This document shows, one piece after another, positions 11,217 through 22,665 of a stretch of DNA of 64,000 nt. Position 1 is the stretch's first letter. Each line of letters starts with the position of its first letter. Made by a program: the position numbers and the translations under genes. The stretch spans positions 2,914,001 through 2,978,000 of the forward strand of contig OZ316892.1 of assembly GCA_973895155.1 (NCBI GenBank), written 5' to 3'. The notes below the pieces were generated by a model. The model had not been told where the DNA came from, did no database searches, and was given only the letters and a program-made list of their open reading frames with translations. Origin of the DNA: Marsupella aquatica (lineage: Eukaryota; Marchantiophyta).

Positions 11217-13681
11217 GGATGACATAGTTTCATCGTGAATGACAATGATAGATGACATGAACTATTATCTATTTTAATCATGTCATATGAATGAAATGTA
11301 TTACTCATTTTTTATTGTATTTTGTTATCATTTTTATCTTGAAGAGTGTATGGCGAATGAATGCTAAAAATATTTTTGTTATTGTAAAATCTACAAGGAT
11401 GGGAAAATGGGATTTGGAATCCGACGAGGAGGAAAAAACCTAGAAAGATTCCATATTTATATTTGCAATGTAATAGAGGGGTTAAGCCCTTAAGGATAGA
11501 AAAATTATCTTATGTGAAAAAAATAGTTTTCAATGACCATGTTGAGGACCTTGAATGACTATTTAAGCATCTGTGAGTATATTAAACGTGAATCATGCCA
11601 AGGTGCATATAAAGATGTTATGGTCCCTCATCCGACTCAATAGTGAAAGATGAATAAAACCATAAATGGATTGGTATTGGGAAAATCTGATAGCGAGGAG
11701 AGACCTACTTCAACCCCTCAAGCAAAGGTTTAACTTTGGAATTGAGGTTCAACTTTTCACAAATTTGAGTTAGACGGCTAATTCTAAGGTGAATTAATCA
11801 GTGCATTTCAACAACAAGTAGCTCAATCATTTATCAAGGTTGTGTTACCCCACCTTCCAGTAGTTCATGGAAAAAATTACACCAACTAAGTGATGGAAAT
11901 TGAGGAGTTATTTCATCCGGAATTTGAACCGGTTTCCATTCGGTTTTTGAGCCGGTTTTTGATCCGGTTTGGACATACCATCTGGTATAACATTTACCAT
12001 AACTCTCAAACCATTTATCCAAATCAAGATCTGTAAAGTGTGTTGGAAAGCTCTTTCCGATGCGATTAAGGTATATATAAAGAAGTCTGAAAATGGACTC
12101 GAAATGACCCACTTAATATTATGAGACTCCAACCAGTGCAACCAGGAGATATCCAAGATTTTTGGACAAATAATGGAATGAAGATTTTGAAGCGTTGTTT
12201 CCACACCATTTGACCTTCAAGATGTCTAACTTTGGACCAATAGAAAGCATGATCCATGATTAAAGACCTTAACCAATCAAAATGGTTGGATAAGTATGAA
12301 AGGATACTATGAAAAGATATACCCATTCATTGGAAGATGGAGAGACTTGATAGTCAAATTCTTATTACTCTGACACTCCTACATTTTACTTACACCAATG
12401 GACATTATCTCAAGACCTCATTTTTGGAAACCTTTCACTTTGAAACCAAGAAATGTACTACTTGCTTCCTATTTTACTACTACCTTTGGAGGTATCACTT
12501 TCATGCCAAACCCTCTCAACTCCATTGATCCAGCAGTAGACTCCACATCGGTGAAGCCTGACACTTCAACTCTTGAAGAGTAAAAAGTTATTCCATCCGG
12601 AAATTGAACCGGCTTCCCATCCGGTTTCCCACCCGGTTTTTGATCTGGTTTCGTGTTTGAAGCCCTATAAAACTTAGTATAGGAAGAATTAGACTTTGAA
12701 TTTTTGCTGAGCACTTTATCTCATAGTCTAGTTTTAGACTTTAGCATTACTTTTTACTTTTACACTTAGGTTAGAAATTGAAGGGGCATACCTCTTCAAC
12801 TTTTGTTTAGAGGAGACTTGTCCCTAAGTATAAGAGGGAAAGTTTCCACCATTTTACTCAGACTTGCATTTCACTTTTGAAAGTCTCCTTCTTTGAAGAG
12901 AAGTAATAGATTCATAATTTTGGTGATCTATGCTTTGTGTTTGGACATTAGTGTGTGACCATTCTTGCTAGAAAATCTATGGAAAGTGACTAGCAATGTC
13001 ATAGTTAACCATTAGGCTGACTGGAAATGCATGCCTGAGACCATGCAAAGGTCTAAAGATTCATGTTGACTATGAAATACTTATGGCTTATTAAGTATTA
13101 GTGGAAGAAGCACCATACGAGAACTCACAAATTGCGTAGTCCTAAAAGAGCAATCTGAAGGATTGAATAGAAGAATAAGTTAGTTCGGAGTAATCAGTAC
13201 CACCTTTGCCTTGACATAGGTCAGAAAGTTAATACGGGCTATCTTATATGCATCTTTAACAAATTCTTAGATGGTTGGTTTTAAGGATTAGCTTTAGGCA
13301 TCAGCCTAATTTAGTCAGACTCTCTGTTGACTCTTAATCGTGCCTAACTTAGTCATAGATTGCTAAGTGGCGAGAGGAGATGAGACATTTAAGGCTCGCC
13401 TAATCCTCTCTTTACGCCTCCGGCTTTTGGTTGTTTTGTTATAGTTTTAGAATTAATTATTGCACTGTTGATGATACAAACATCACAATACCTGAGGATG
13501 TATTAAAAACTCCTTCCACCTGACCTAAGCATGTCGGTAAAGGCTTAAAATCTGAGATAGGTTAGCTTAACTATCTCAAAGTATATTAATACAATCTTTT
13601 AAGTCTCACAAGCTCTTACCGGGAATGAATTTTGGTTGTTTAAGAGGAAAGTAGTTCATATTTCCTTAAACCCTACTCTAC
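11217..13681. other. AT-rich non-coding stretch with CCGGTTT repeats
   Basis: No gene is recognised in 2.4 kb. Two related blocks of about 65 bp rich in CCGGTTT occur at about 11905-11970 and 12585-12653. Both start TTATT(T/C)CATCCGGAA and end TTTTTGAT(C/T)(C/T)GGTTT. They could be parts of a duplicated element such as LTR ends, but no TG...CA boundary or target duplication could be fixed. Confidence 0.4.
11905..12653. repeat. Two CCGGTTT-rich blocks in direct orientation
   Basis: The blocks at about 11905-11970 and 12585-12653 each contain four to five variants of CCGGTTT with 5-8 base spacers. They align along their whole length with scattered substitutions. Nothing shows a function. Confidence 0.6.
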
Positions 13682-15544
13682 ATGCAACCTGCTCAAGATT
13701 TACACCTTTGATCTCAGGATCAATACGCTGAAAAAGATTCTCAACCCATAGACGAGGACATTGGAATGAGTAGCAATCATGCAGGGCAAAGCATAACCAA
13801 AATGGATGAGGACGCCAAAGATGTTGAATGAAACATCACAATGCCAAATGTGAAACCTCCTCACAATGAATGGCCCATCAACGCCAAAGAATTGGAGATA
13901 TTGATGCCACGTGTGGAGTTCCAAAAATGGATGAAAATCATTTTTGATGATGAAAATTTATGGGCCACAAGGTCTTGGATGCAAGAGAAGTACACAATGT
14001 CCAAGGTAACACATGTGGAAATTGGCAAGCATTGACAGCAAAGATTTCGAGAGTATGCTCCAAAGAAGGCGCAAGGCAAAACAAGCTCGGTTTATCCTCC
14101 TTTTCTCCGACTCCTAATTGCTGAATTTATTCTCAAGTGGAAAGTGGATTACCGTTGGGAAACAAAAGAGGGCAAGATGACTCACTCTGTGCATTAGTCT
14201 GTCCTGGACATTGCAAGTTTGAAGAGCAACAAAAATACTACAAAAGATATGTCGAGTCAAGCAACCAACAAAGGGTCAAAAAGAAAGATACATGACACGC
14301 AAGACATTCATGTACATCATAAAGATAAACCAACTGCATTGGAATGACTCTTCACCAAATCCGAAAGTTTCAGCGCACCAAAACATGTGGACAAAACATC
14401 ACACATTGCAGCATCTATAAGTAACAATTTGCCAGGAAAGTTCACTGGTGTTTTGGATCCAAAGAAAGAATCACTGAGCATGGAGATTGTGTGCAAGAGT
14501 TTGGGCACAGAGATTGGTCATTTGATTGAGAACAATCTCCGCACAAAGTTTTATCTTGACCTTTGTGAAGTTGACAGCATTGACTACTACAAGTCAAAGT
14601 TGCAAGATAATCTTTTGAACATGAAAGCAATGGGAAAAATGCCCATTCAAAGTGCGACTACTTTAGAGGTGAAGAAATACAAGGTGCAACTGTACGACAA
14701 GATGGAGGAGATCGCAATGCTCAACAAACAACTTGCCCAAAAGGATGGTCAATCTAGTCAAATAAAACAAGTTCAAGAGGCAGATAGAGTCATTCAGGAT
14801 TTGAAGAATCAGGTTGCATCACAAGAGGTGATCATAAGCAATTTGCAAGAGGAGATCGAGCAAATGAACACTGTTGAGGTGGATCGTTAGTCAGACAAGG
14901 AAAAATCAAGATGTAGGAACTACAATTATATGAACTTGCAAATGATTGATCCTACGGGAGAATCTCATCTTTTTCCGGATGTGGAGGAGGATCCAGAAGA
15001 TGTAGAGAAATTTTTTGACAAGTGGAAGACCGATGAAAGTATGGCCCAATTTGTTCGAGAAAATGATGGAAGATGTACTTGGTGCTTGTATTTATGGGGT
15101 CCTGATTCTGTTTTCATTTTGGGAATATGCGGTCACTTATGGCATCATGCTTGCTTGTTTCGGTGGATAAAGAAGAGCCAAAAATGTTGGTGTCGGAAAC
15201 CATTTCATGAACGAGAGTATGAGCAACGAGGTTTGTTGAAACAAATGCCACCAATGGAGACACAGCAAGACACTGAAGACATGACGCAAGAGAGTATTGC
15301 AATGGCACAGATCGATTCAAGGCTCATTGACAACTTCACAATTAATGAATACAACTTGTCAGATGGTGACTTTGACAATTTGCTATTCAGTGGTAGATTC
15401 CAACAGTGGAAGGAATATGCCATGACCAATCGACCAACAATAGATGAGCAAAACATGCAGCGATCTATTCGTCACCATCGTCGTCGTCGGCAACTGGCAG
15501 AGGTGAAAGCAGAAGCGCAAGACAATGAAAACCGAAATGAGTAG
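13682..15544 (+). pseudogene. Coiled-coil/RING-finger gene with six in-frame stops
   Basis: One frame stays open in every other respect from the ATG at 13682 (MQPAQDLHL) to TAG at 15542-15544, 620 codons. It is broken by six internal stops: TGA 13709, TGA 13829, TGA 14033, TAG 14195, TGA 14345 and TAG 14888. No frameshift is needed anywhere. Residues of about 300-395 are helical and Lys/Glu-rich (coiled-coil-like). Residues of about 463-510 form a RING-H2-like finger: RCTWC, then CGHLWHHAC, then KCWCRKPF, where the last pair is C-x-C instead of the usual C-x2-C. RING proteins are usually ubiquitin ligases. I do not recognise the rest. It lies convergent to the hAT transposase and may belong to a transposon. 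The stops fit C-to-T decay of methylated DNA. Confidence 0.6.
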
Positions 15545-16189
15545 ATTGCACACACAATGTTTAGTATAGCATATTTTATTGCATAGGACTTGCACAATCC
15601 GGCATAGTATATCATAGTTTGTCGTATAGTACTAGCATGTAATACCTAAACAGATGTCAAGGTTGTGACGAAAAGTGCCTTGTGTTATTGTTTTCATTTT
15701 CTTGCAACTGTCGATCAAATTGAAATTGTCTTGTCATCCATTGGACCGGATCTGCGCTATGATATTCTTGAAATGCCCCAACACGGGAATGTATGCTTGA
15801 TGTGTATGGATTTTTCATGTTCTGTCTTTCATACATATTTAGTGTTGGAGAAGCATGTTGTCCCCACTGTGCATCATCAGGTTGTGCAAACAAAGTTGGT
15901 GTTGTTCTCTCAGGACAGAGCTCCGATGCAGCACCTCGTCGTTGAAATAAGTATGAAGTACTTGCTTGGACATCATTTTGTAGATTCAATGTTGGGTATG
16001 TGAAGGATGGGTTTGATTCGGAAGGCACTACAAACACTAGTACATTTTACCTCCTTTTTCCGATTCTCTCCACATCGGACGCCTTTGTAAAATAAAATTT
16101 GAAAAACCATATATCCGATACTACTAGCATCGCAACATGCCATTTTAATAGTATCGGATATCGACAATCGGACTTCTATCGGAAAGTCC

Positions 16190-16360
16190 GATGGTGGGAG
16201 AATGGGAAAGTCCGATGGTGGGAGAATGGGAAAGTCCGATGCTAGGAGAATGGGAAAGTCCGATGGTGAGAGAATGGGAAAGTCCGATGCTAGGAGAATG
16301 GGAAAGTCCGATGGTGAGAGAATGGGAAAGTCCGATGCTAGGAGAATGGGAAAGTCTGAA
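16190..16360. repeat. Left subterminal tandem array of ~23-bp units in CACTA element
   Basis: Seven to eight units of the form GGGAAAGTCCGATGSTRGGA with spacing of about 23 bp, alternating two variants (GGTGGGAGAAT or GGTGAGAGAAT, and GCTAGGAGAAT). Such subterminal repeats are the usual binding sites of CACTA transposition proteins. That function is known for the superfamily, not shown here. The units produce long open frames by chance. Confidence 0.8.
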
Positions 16361-17204
16361 GCAATCAAAATGGGATATGCATTTCAGCGGACGCGACATG
16401 CTCAGGTCACCCATCTCTTCCTTTAATTGGGTTTCTACTTTCATTTGGAACTATGAGCTAGGTGCCCATCTCCCTTGACATGTGAACTCTTCAAATTTTC
16501 TCAACTAATTGGTCACCCATCCCAATTGCTATTCCTCCAACATGAGCTTAACTTTGTGGTTCTTATTCCTTACATTGTACATGCAAGCTTAGCACTTTTG
16601 TTGTTTGACTTAGAGTGTTTGGGGATTTATACACTTGTGAGTTTACTAAGACCCATAATTTGGACCCATTCTTGATCCATTTTTCTCTATCATGAGATTA
16701 GATCTTTGCATCAAGTGACCTATTCTAGTTACCCTATTACATTCCCCTAGGAGAAACCAATAGAAATCTGGCAGGGGTCATTCATCGATAGTAAAGCCCT
16801 CCTTCATTAGATTTGATATGGGATAATTATGGCTTATTAGTTATGGATGATATTTTGGTCCTTCCAAAGCCTTAGCGTCAATGGCTCCTGATTGTCTCAT
16901 CTTTTATCAACTATGTTGTTGTTGGACTTGCAACAAAGACTACATGGGACAAGCAACCTCCTTCTAGATGATGTATTTTGGACTTGGCATGTTGAGCACA
17001 TATTTCCGTAAGGGAGCAATATGTTGGGTCTTGGAATGAGGCAAAAACAACACTCAAGTCTATTTGCCTCAAGTATGAAGTTATTCATGCATGCAAGAAT
17101 GATTGCATCTTTTGGGAAGAGTATGTCGGTGTAACCACATACCCCATCTAACACATCAAAACTTTTCATTCTAACACAATAAAAATTTTTCTTTTTGTCA
17201 TAAC

Positions 17205-17315
17205 CAGACTTTCCCATACTCCCAGCATCGGACTTTCCCATTCTTCTAGCATCGGACTTTCCCATTCTCCCACCATCGGACTTTCCCATTCTCCCAACAT
17301 CGGACTTTGCCATGT
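17205..17315. repeat. Right subterminal array, same unit in opposite orientation
   Basis: Four to five units of CATCGGACTTTCCCATTCT are the reverse complement of the left array, so the two arrays face each other across the element. Further single TCCGAT/ATCGGA motifs continue to the right end. Confidence 0.8.
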
Positions 17316-18001
17316 TAGCACAATCGGATATAATATCCGTTATTATTAACTACGGAAAGTTTCCGATCAATATTGTAACGCACATCATTTTCGTTACAAA
17401 AAACATCGGACATATCAATCAAAGTTTCTGTTGAGGGATCCGATGTGTTTTCTAACGGATATGATCCATTTTTTAACGCATCGGAAAGGTTCCGTTGTCA
17501 ATTATATCGGAAATGAAGATATCCAAAGCCGAGAGTATGGCATATTGCCATTTTTTGATAATCGCAATTTCCGATGCTAAAAGAATCGGACGCCGATTGT
17601 TCGCAAAAATTGAGCATCGGAAATCAGCTTAATATGTACTAGTGAAAGTTTGCATCAAATGAGTAGTCATCATCATCCTGAATTTGAGACTCATCGATTG
17701 TAGGGAACATCATTAAATCCATTTCATCTTCCCATTCTCCGGCATCACTTATTTCAGTATCTGGTGGAATACGAGTCAACATGTCACTATCATTGTGTAA
17801 TGATAATCCTTGCAAAGCCTCATCTACGTCATCAATTATATCAAAATCCTCCACGTCATCCTCTCCAAGAGCCGCACATGTAACACCATGTTGTTCAGGG
17901 TCACATCCTTCTATGGAAGTAGGCCTCGGGCCATCATTTGTTGTTGTTCTTTCATCATATCGTCTATACATAGATGTATGAGGGTTTCTCACCTTTGTGA
18001 G

Positions 18002-18244
18002 CTCGGGGGATCACTATATGAAGGGTCATACATCACGTGCGACGGTTTGGGTTATTTATGACCCCCTAAGTCACTTTCTAGAAAGTTGTACGGCACCAAT
18101 CATGTGATGACACGTATGCATTTTGTAATTAAATAACCCTATATTTCCATAGAAGACTTAATAAGTCTTCCGCCAAAACCATTTAAATGGCCCTATACTT
18201 CATCGCACATGATATGCCACTTCCATGGAAGTGACCCCCCCGAG
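18002..18244. mobile_element. MITE with CTCGGGGG ends and 8-bp target duplication
   Basis: The ends are inverted repeats of about 45 bp with mismatches: CTCGGGGGATCACT on the left, and on the right the reverse complement of CTCGGGGGGGTCACTT, both followed further in by a GCGAC/GCGAT-type block. The flanks are TTTGTGAG (17994-18001) and TTCGTGAG (18245-18252), an 8-bp duplication with one mismatch, as in hAT-type elements. No coding potential. Removing it joins the hAT frame (VQKGLT to VRNPHTSMY). Confidence 0.85.
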
Positions 18245-19959
18245 TTCGTGAGTCCTTTTTGCACCCTCGAATTTGTGAATACAAAAACCAAGTCTTTTGC
18301 CCGATCATTGGTCAACCTATTACGACTTTTTGAATGGATAAAGCCGTACGAACTCCAATTTTGTTCGCATGAAGATGCACACATTTGTTGATGCGTGATT
18401 CTTCTGGCTATCAAACTTAGCTCCGCGTAATCAGCTCCATACAAATGCCACCACTCTCCTGGACTTAATTTCCTAATATTGGATTGTGCTCCTCTAATTG
18501 CAACCGATGAATTTGACAATTTTTTTTGAGCCTCAAATGCCTGCATTTGGATGTCAGAAATAAGTGTCGTCACATCTCGATCATGGTTGATTCCTGCCTT
18601 CACCTTGTTCTGCATATCTACGAACGTAATCATTGAAGCCTCTATACAGTTCTGCATCTCCTATCACATCTTCATCTTCATCGAAGAAAAATTGAGGATT
18701 CAGATATGCTGCTGCTAACATGAAATCAGTAGTAAGTGATTTTTGTCGATCCATATACACTTTCATTATCTTTGGTTTTAAGTAATATGTTACTAATGTA
18801 CAACCCTCCATGCTCGCTTCCAGTTTAGCTATTCCTTTTTTCAAGCTCCAATATAGCCAAGGAGACTGTGGTGAAACTCCATCGAATTCTCACAACATTT
18901 TCACCAACGGCAGGAAAAAAGCAACTGTAGATTTTACTTGAGCCCAAAATGTATCTTGCTGTATCCACGATTTAAGTTCGTCTGCCTTTCCCCTTGTCAC
19001 ATGCCCCTATAGGTGACTTTGGTCGAACTGGCAAGCAATCACGATAGGATTGCCACTTATCATCAATGACCATTTGTTGTAAAGCTCCTCTTAGCTCCAA
19101 TGCTCTCTGCGCCATTAAAAAATTTGTTGCAAATCTCGTTGCATTTGGATTTAACAACTTCCTATAACCAGATTTCCTCACAAATATTGCAGACAACTTT
19201 TGTGATGATGTAACTGCTTTAACTATCCATCTCAAGTGCTTAAAAATAATTTTGAATGGATTTTTTTCCGCTCATCTAGCACTACATTCTTGTGGCCACA
19301 CATGTCTTCTAGCAACAAATTAAAAACGTGGGTAGCACACCAACTCCATGTCACATGCGGATATTTTTCATGACTATCTTTTCACCTGCTACACGATTTG
19401 CAGGCGCCCCATCGGTAACAATTTGTATGATGTGATCGGCGCCAATGTCATGTATTTTAACCACATGTCACCAAGATACTTCCCATCTTTCTTGTCGGCT
19501 TGTGCAGCGTTCCAACTATCCAAAAAGAAATCTCCTTTTGAACTCAACAACATGACATTCATCAAAGGTTCTCTTCGGATATTTTCCCATCCATTGGATG
19601 AAAGAGAATATCCAAAAGGTTTTGCCTCTTTCATTGTTTTTGTCATGTCCTTTGTAAGATCAACTCTAGCCTCCTCCAATAATTTTATTCTCAAATTTTG
19701 CATACCCGGAAGAGAATATCCATTTACAATCCATTTCAAGGTTTCTGTGACTGCTTCACGGAAGAAAGGATTCTCTGACACATTGAACGAAATACCACTT
19801 GAATAAAAAGCTTTAGCCCACAGCTTATCCAAATGAGCTCTATTTGGAATTTGATAAGCATCCATGATTGGGTTTGCAAAATTTGATGCTCTACTTCGAT
19901 GACTCATATTTCCATCCTCATCGAGGTCAACAAAATTTGAGTCTCGAGTTGATGCTTGC

Positions 19960-20254
19960 CTGAGGGGTCTCACTATATGGATGTCTCCCCATCCCCTGCG
20001 ACGTTTTTAGGCCTCAGACCCCCTAAAATGTAAGAAAAAAATTATTTTTCAACCCCTATAAAGTTGAAATATTCTTGGAATATTCCAAAATTTTGGTTAA
20101 AAAGACCCTAATGTTCTTATAAGTCTCAAAATTGAATTTAAAGGACCCTATTGTTCTTCTACAAAAATTCTTAAGTCTTCTCTTCAAACTAATAAATCGA
20201 CCCTATACTTCGTCGCACGTGATGTGCCATTTTTGTGGAAGTGAAACCCCCGAG
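19960..20254. mobile_element. Second MITE of the same family, perfect 8-bp TSD
   Basis: The left end CTGAGGGGTCTCACTATATG resembles the left end of the copy at 18002. The right end, read inward, is CTCGGGGGTTTCACTTCC. The flanks are ATGCTTGC on both sides (19952-19959 and 20255-20262). The element has no gene. Excision restores SSNLQASTRDSNF in the hAT frame. Confidence 0.88.
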
Positions 20255-20810
20255 ATGCTTGCAAATTGGAAGATGGGTTATATGACCTACGACCTCTCAT
20301 GGATAACAGAACATGACTTCCATCACTTCGTTTGTACTTTATGGATGGGTCAACCTTTATGACATTCTACATTCTATGATGTCATCTAAGTCAACAACTC
20401 CATACAAGCCTGTGCAAGGTGGCGCATCTCCTTTGTGTATGTTTCCCATCAAATGTGCTTTGCTCGTGTTGCATGATGCGTTGTATATTTCTTGCAAAAT
20501 TTGCATCTTCGATATATACGATTAATATCATTACACGCTGATGGCGTATCACATTGTTCAAAATATTTCCACACTAGGGAAAATTTTGCACTACGATCTC
20601 GATTGTGATTTCCACCGTGCCTAACAGGAGTAGAATGAGCTGATGAGTTTCCCGACTCATCTTCTTCGGAAGACATGATCAAAAACAAGAACTTTACACA
20701 CAAAGTGTCTTCTTATACGTCGCTAAACATAGTCTCTTAATAAAAATTGAATGCTTATTTATTAGTCTTTTGAAGTAACAATAATAAAACGAGAAAAAAA
20801 AACTACTGTG

Positions 20811-21131
20811 AAATATCACACGTCGAGTCAAACTCCAAACATGCGCATAGCGGTTCTCTTTTGTTTTCTGGTTGTTAACATTCCTATCCGACGTATGTGA
20901 TATTTATAATTTAATGAGCATTTGCCGATATAGTGAAAACATATGAGACAATTAGTGATAATCATGTAAAATATCACATGTCAAGCTTTAGCTCCAAACA
21001 TGCGTACATGAATATCAACATTGTCGAAATTTGTTTCACAATACCCACAAGTACCACTAAATTGTTGAGGGATAAGAAGAAAATTATTATGCGGATTACC
21101 ACATGCCGAGTAAAACCTCCAAGCATGTGCG
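20811..21131. repeat. Three-copy ~38-bp motif upstream of hAT gene
   Basis: Related blocks near 20811, 20968 and 21092 share the pattern ATATCACACGTCGAGTCAAA then CTCCAAACATGCGC with substitutions (the third has TACCACATGCCGAG). They lie 5' of the BED exon. They may be the subterminal repeats of the hAT element. Clear hAT ends were not found. Confidence 0.6.
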
Positions 21132-21639
21132 CGCAAAAGTCTTCTCTATCTCTTTACATAGAGTGCTCTACTTTTAGTGAAGTGTGTCTAATGAGAAAAA
21201 CTCAAAGATTTATACAATTTAGAATGGAGAAACGTTCTATATTTAGCGGGGTTGAAATACTAGATAGGCGAGAAATCCACACAACCCCAAATTAGCAAAT
21301 ATTGCTTATCCCAATCGAGTTTATCCACAACTCTAAAACCCGAGCTTATCTTTCCTTAACCCAGGCCGGGCCTCCCTCCTCCCTCCTCCCTCCTCCCGCC
21401 CCTCCCTTCACCCGGGCCGGGCCTTCCTCCTCCCCCCTCCTGGGCCTCCCTTCACCCGGGCCTAAGATGTGCTAATCTTGGCCGTTGGCAGTCCTTTACA
21501 TTAGTGAAAGGACTGGAGACTTTTTGCCTCCTTTGGTAGTCCTCAATCTTGCAATGCACCTTCTGCTAGACGTTCGAACAATGGAAGACATGGAAGTGCC
21601 CTCCTGGATTCCTTCGTCGGCATGGACATGTTCTTCACC
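21132..21639. other. Non-coding stretch with CTCC-rich microsatellite
   Basis: This interval has no recognisable gene. A pyrimidine-rich run of repeated CTCCCTC units lies at about 21372-21410, with a related run to about 21450. Confidence 0.5.
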
Positions 21640-22665
21640 CTAGAGCACGTCCGATATTGGCACTCCACTTGATGTACCTATTCCGCAAGAGCCCTGAGAT
21701 GGAATTATTTGTGGCTGGGCTGGAGTCGCGGATGGTGTATTGCACATAGGGGCGGGGGATGACTGTACAGAAGCAGACTGGGCTGAAATATATGGGGTCC
21801 CTCCCTCATTGGAAGCGTGTAGCCGTGGCGACTGCTCAAGACGATGAGATCCTTGTCGCCGCGGAGTTTGCGTCTGTGTCCATAGACGTGACTGCGGTAA
21901 TAGAGTGTTTGCTGAAATAACCTCCAACTCGTGAACAGACAGAATCCCGCGATTAATCCAGAATGTCACATTGCAGAGCGGCGCATGCTTCAGACAATCA
22001 TGTATGACTTGGAACTGATCGATTGCCTCCATACAAGCTAATGCGCTGAAATATATGGGGTCCCTCCCTCATTGGAAGCGTGTAGCCGTGGCGACTGCTC
22101 AAGACGATGAGATCCTTGTCGCCGCGGAGTTTGTGTCTGTGTCCATAGACGTGACTGCGGTAATAGAGTGTTTGCTGAAATAACCTCCAACTCGTGAACA
22201 GACAGAATCCCGCGATTAATCCAGAATGTCACATTGCAGAGCGGCGCATGCTTCAGACAATCATGTATGACTTGGAACTGATCGATTGCCTCCATACAAG
22301 CTAATGCACTTGCAGAGAGTCCCACTAAATTTATCGCAGCATCCCAAATGGCAGCTCTCAACGAGTACTTGTGGCCATTAGATTGCAATGTACATAGCAT
22401 CAGTCATCAACACCTCAAAGCGATAGAATTCACTATAAAGTCCATTCTGTAAAGCATCATGCTCGCAATGAGTGCCTTTGGGGCCTTCTATTGAAATCTT
22501 GCACAAGCCCCGGTGGATGACCTCTGTACAGCCTCGATACACAAATTTCTTCGGGAAAATATTGCTAGCAATAAAATTGAATACCACAACGCTACATGGC
22601 CCGATATACCCCGTCTCCTCTCTCATGACGGCATTTTGCACATCGACCAGAGTTGATATCGACAT
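21640..22665 (-). pseudogene. Unrecognised reading frame disrupted by a 263-bp tandem duplication
   Basis: The minus-strand frame opens near 22665 (MSISTLVDVQNAVMREETG) and runs to 22378. It needs a one-base shift near 22385 and continues as SNGHKYSLRAAIWDAAINLVG, then MEAIDQFQVIHDCLKHAPL, up to a Ser/Thr/Pro/Gln-rich tail. The segment from MEAIDQ to TPYISA occurs twice because of a tandem duplication. 263 is not a multiple of three, so the second copy shifts the frame. I recognise no domain. The mid part looks globular and the tail disordered. It may belong to a transposon. Confidence 0.4.
21782..22307. repeat. Tandem duplication, 263-bp unit, nearly identical
   Basis: Unit 1 is 21782-22044 and unit 2 is 22045-22307. 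By eye they differ at one base (GTTTGCGTC against GTTTGTGTC), so the duplication is recent or was homogenised. It lies inside a coding-like frame. Confidence 0.92.

Larger units (their letters stand above)
16035..17644. mobile_element. Complete non-autonomous CACTA element (1610 bp)
   Basis: The left end reads CACTAGTACATTTT and the right end reads ATATGTACTAGTG, a perfect 11-bp inverted repeat (CACTAGTACAT). Both sides are flanked by AAA (16032-16034 and 17645-17647), the 3-bp target duplication expected for CACTA transposons. No transposase frame is present inside, so it must have been moved by an enzyme made elsewhere. The interior is full of TCCGAT/ATCGGA motifs. It is inserted in the last exon of the hAT transposase. 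Joining the flanks across one AAA gives a continuous frame through ...SFDANF then VVPSESNPSF. Confidence 0.93.
15657..20703 (-). pseudogene. Degenerate hAT transposase (BED, DUF659, hAT dimerisation)
   Basis: This is a minus-strand hAT-family transposase split by later insertions. The N-terminal BED finger lies at about 20449-20640 (VWKYFEQCD, CKFCKK, ATRAKH) and loses its frame near 20452 by one base. DUF659 is at 19389-19945 (FYSSGISFNV, GYSLPG, SNGWENI, GDFFLDSWNA). A middle part is at 18972-19235 and AAAYLNPQFFFDED at about 18680-18720. The C-terminal dimerisation domain is at about 18255-18480 (GEWWHLYGADY, NWSSYGFIHSKSRNRL). A frameshift lies around 18580-18660. The acidic tail continues at 17992-17645, is interrupted by a CACTA element, and resumes at 16034, ending at a stop at 15657. 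Two MITEs (18002-18244 and 19960-20254) also lie inside. Excising each insertion with one target copy restores the frame, so the gene was probably coding when they arrived. It is inactive now. Confidence 0.85.

Noticed and set aside
13682-15544. An alternative genetic code or stop readthrough to explain the in-frame stops
   Set aside because: SNX1 and the kinase in the same window use standard stops as ends and have none inside. Decay is simpler.
16191-16478. Open frame with repeated MVGEWESP units
   Set aside because: It is produced by the subterminal tandem repeat of the small CACTA element. All three phases of the array are open, so there is no sign of coding.
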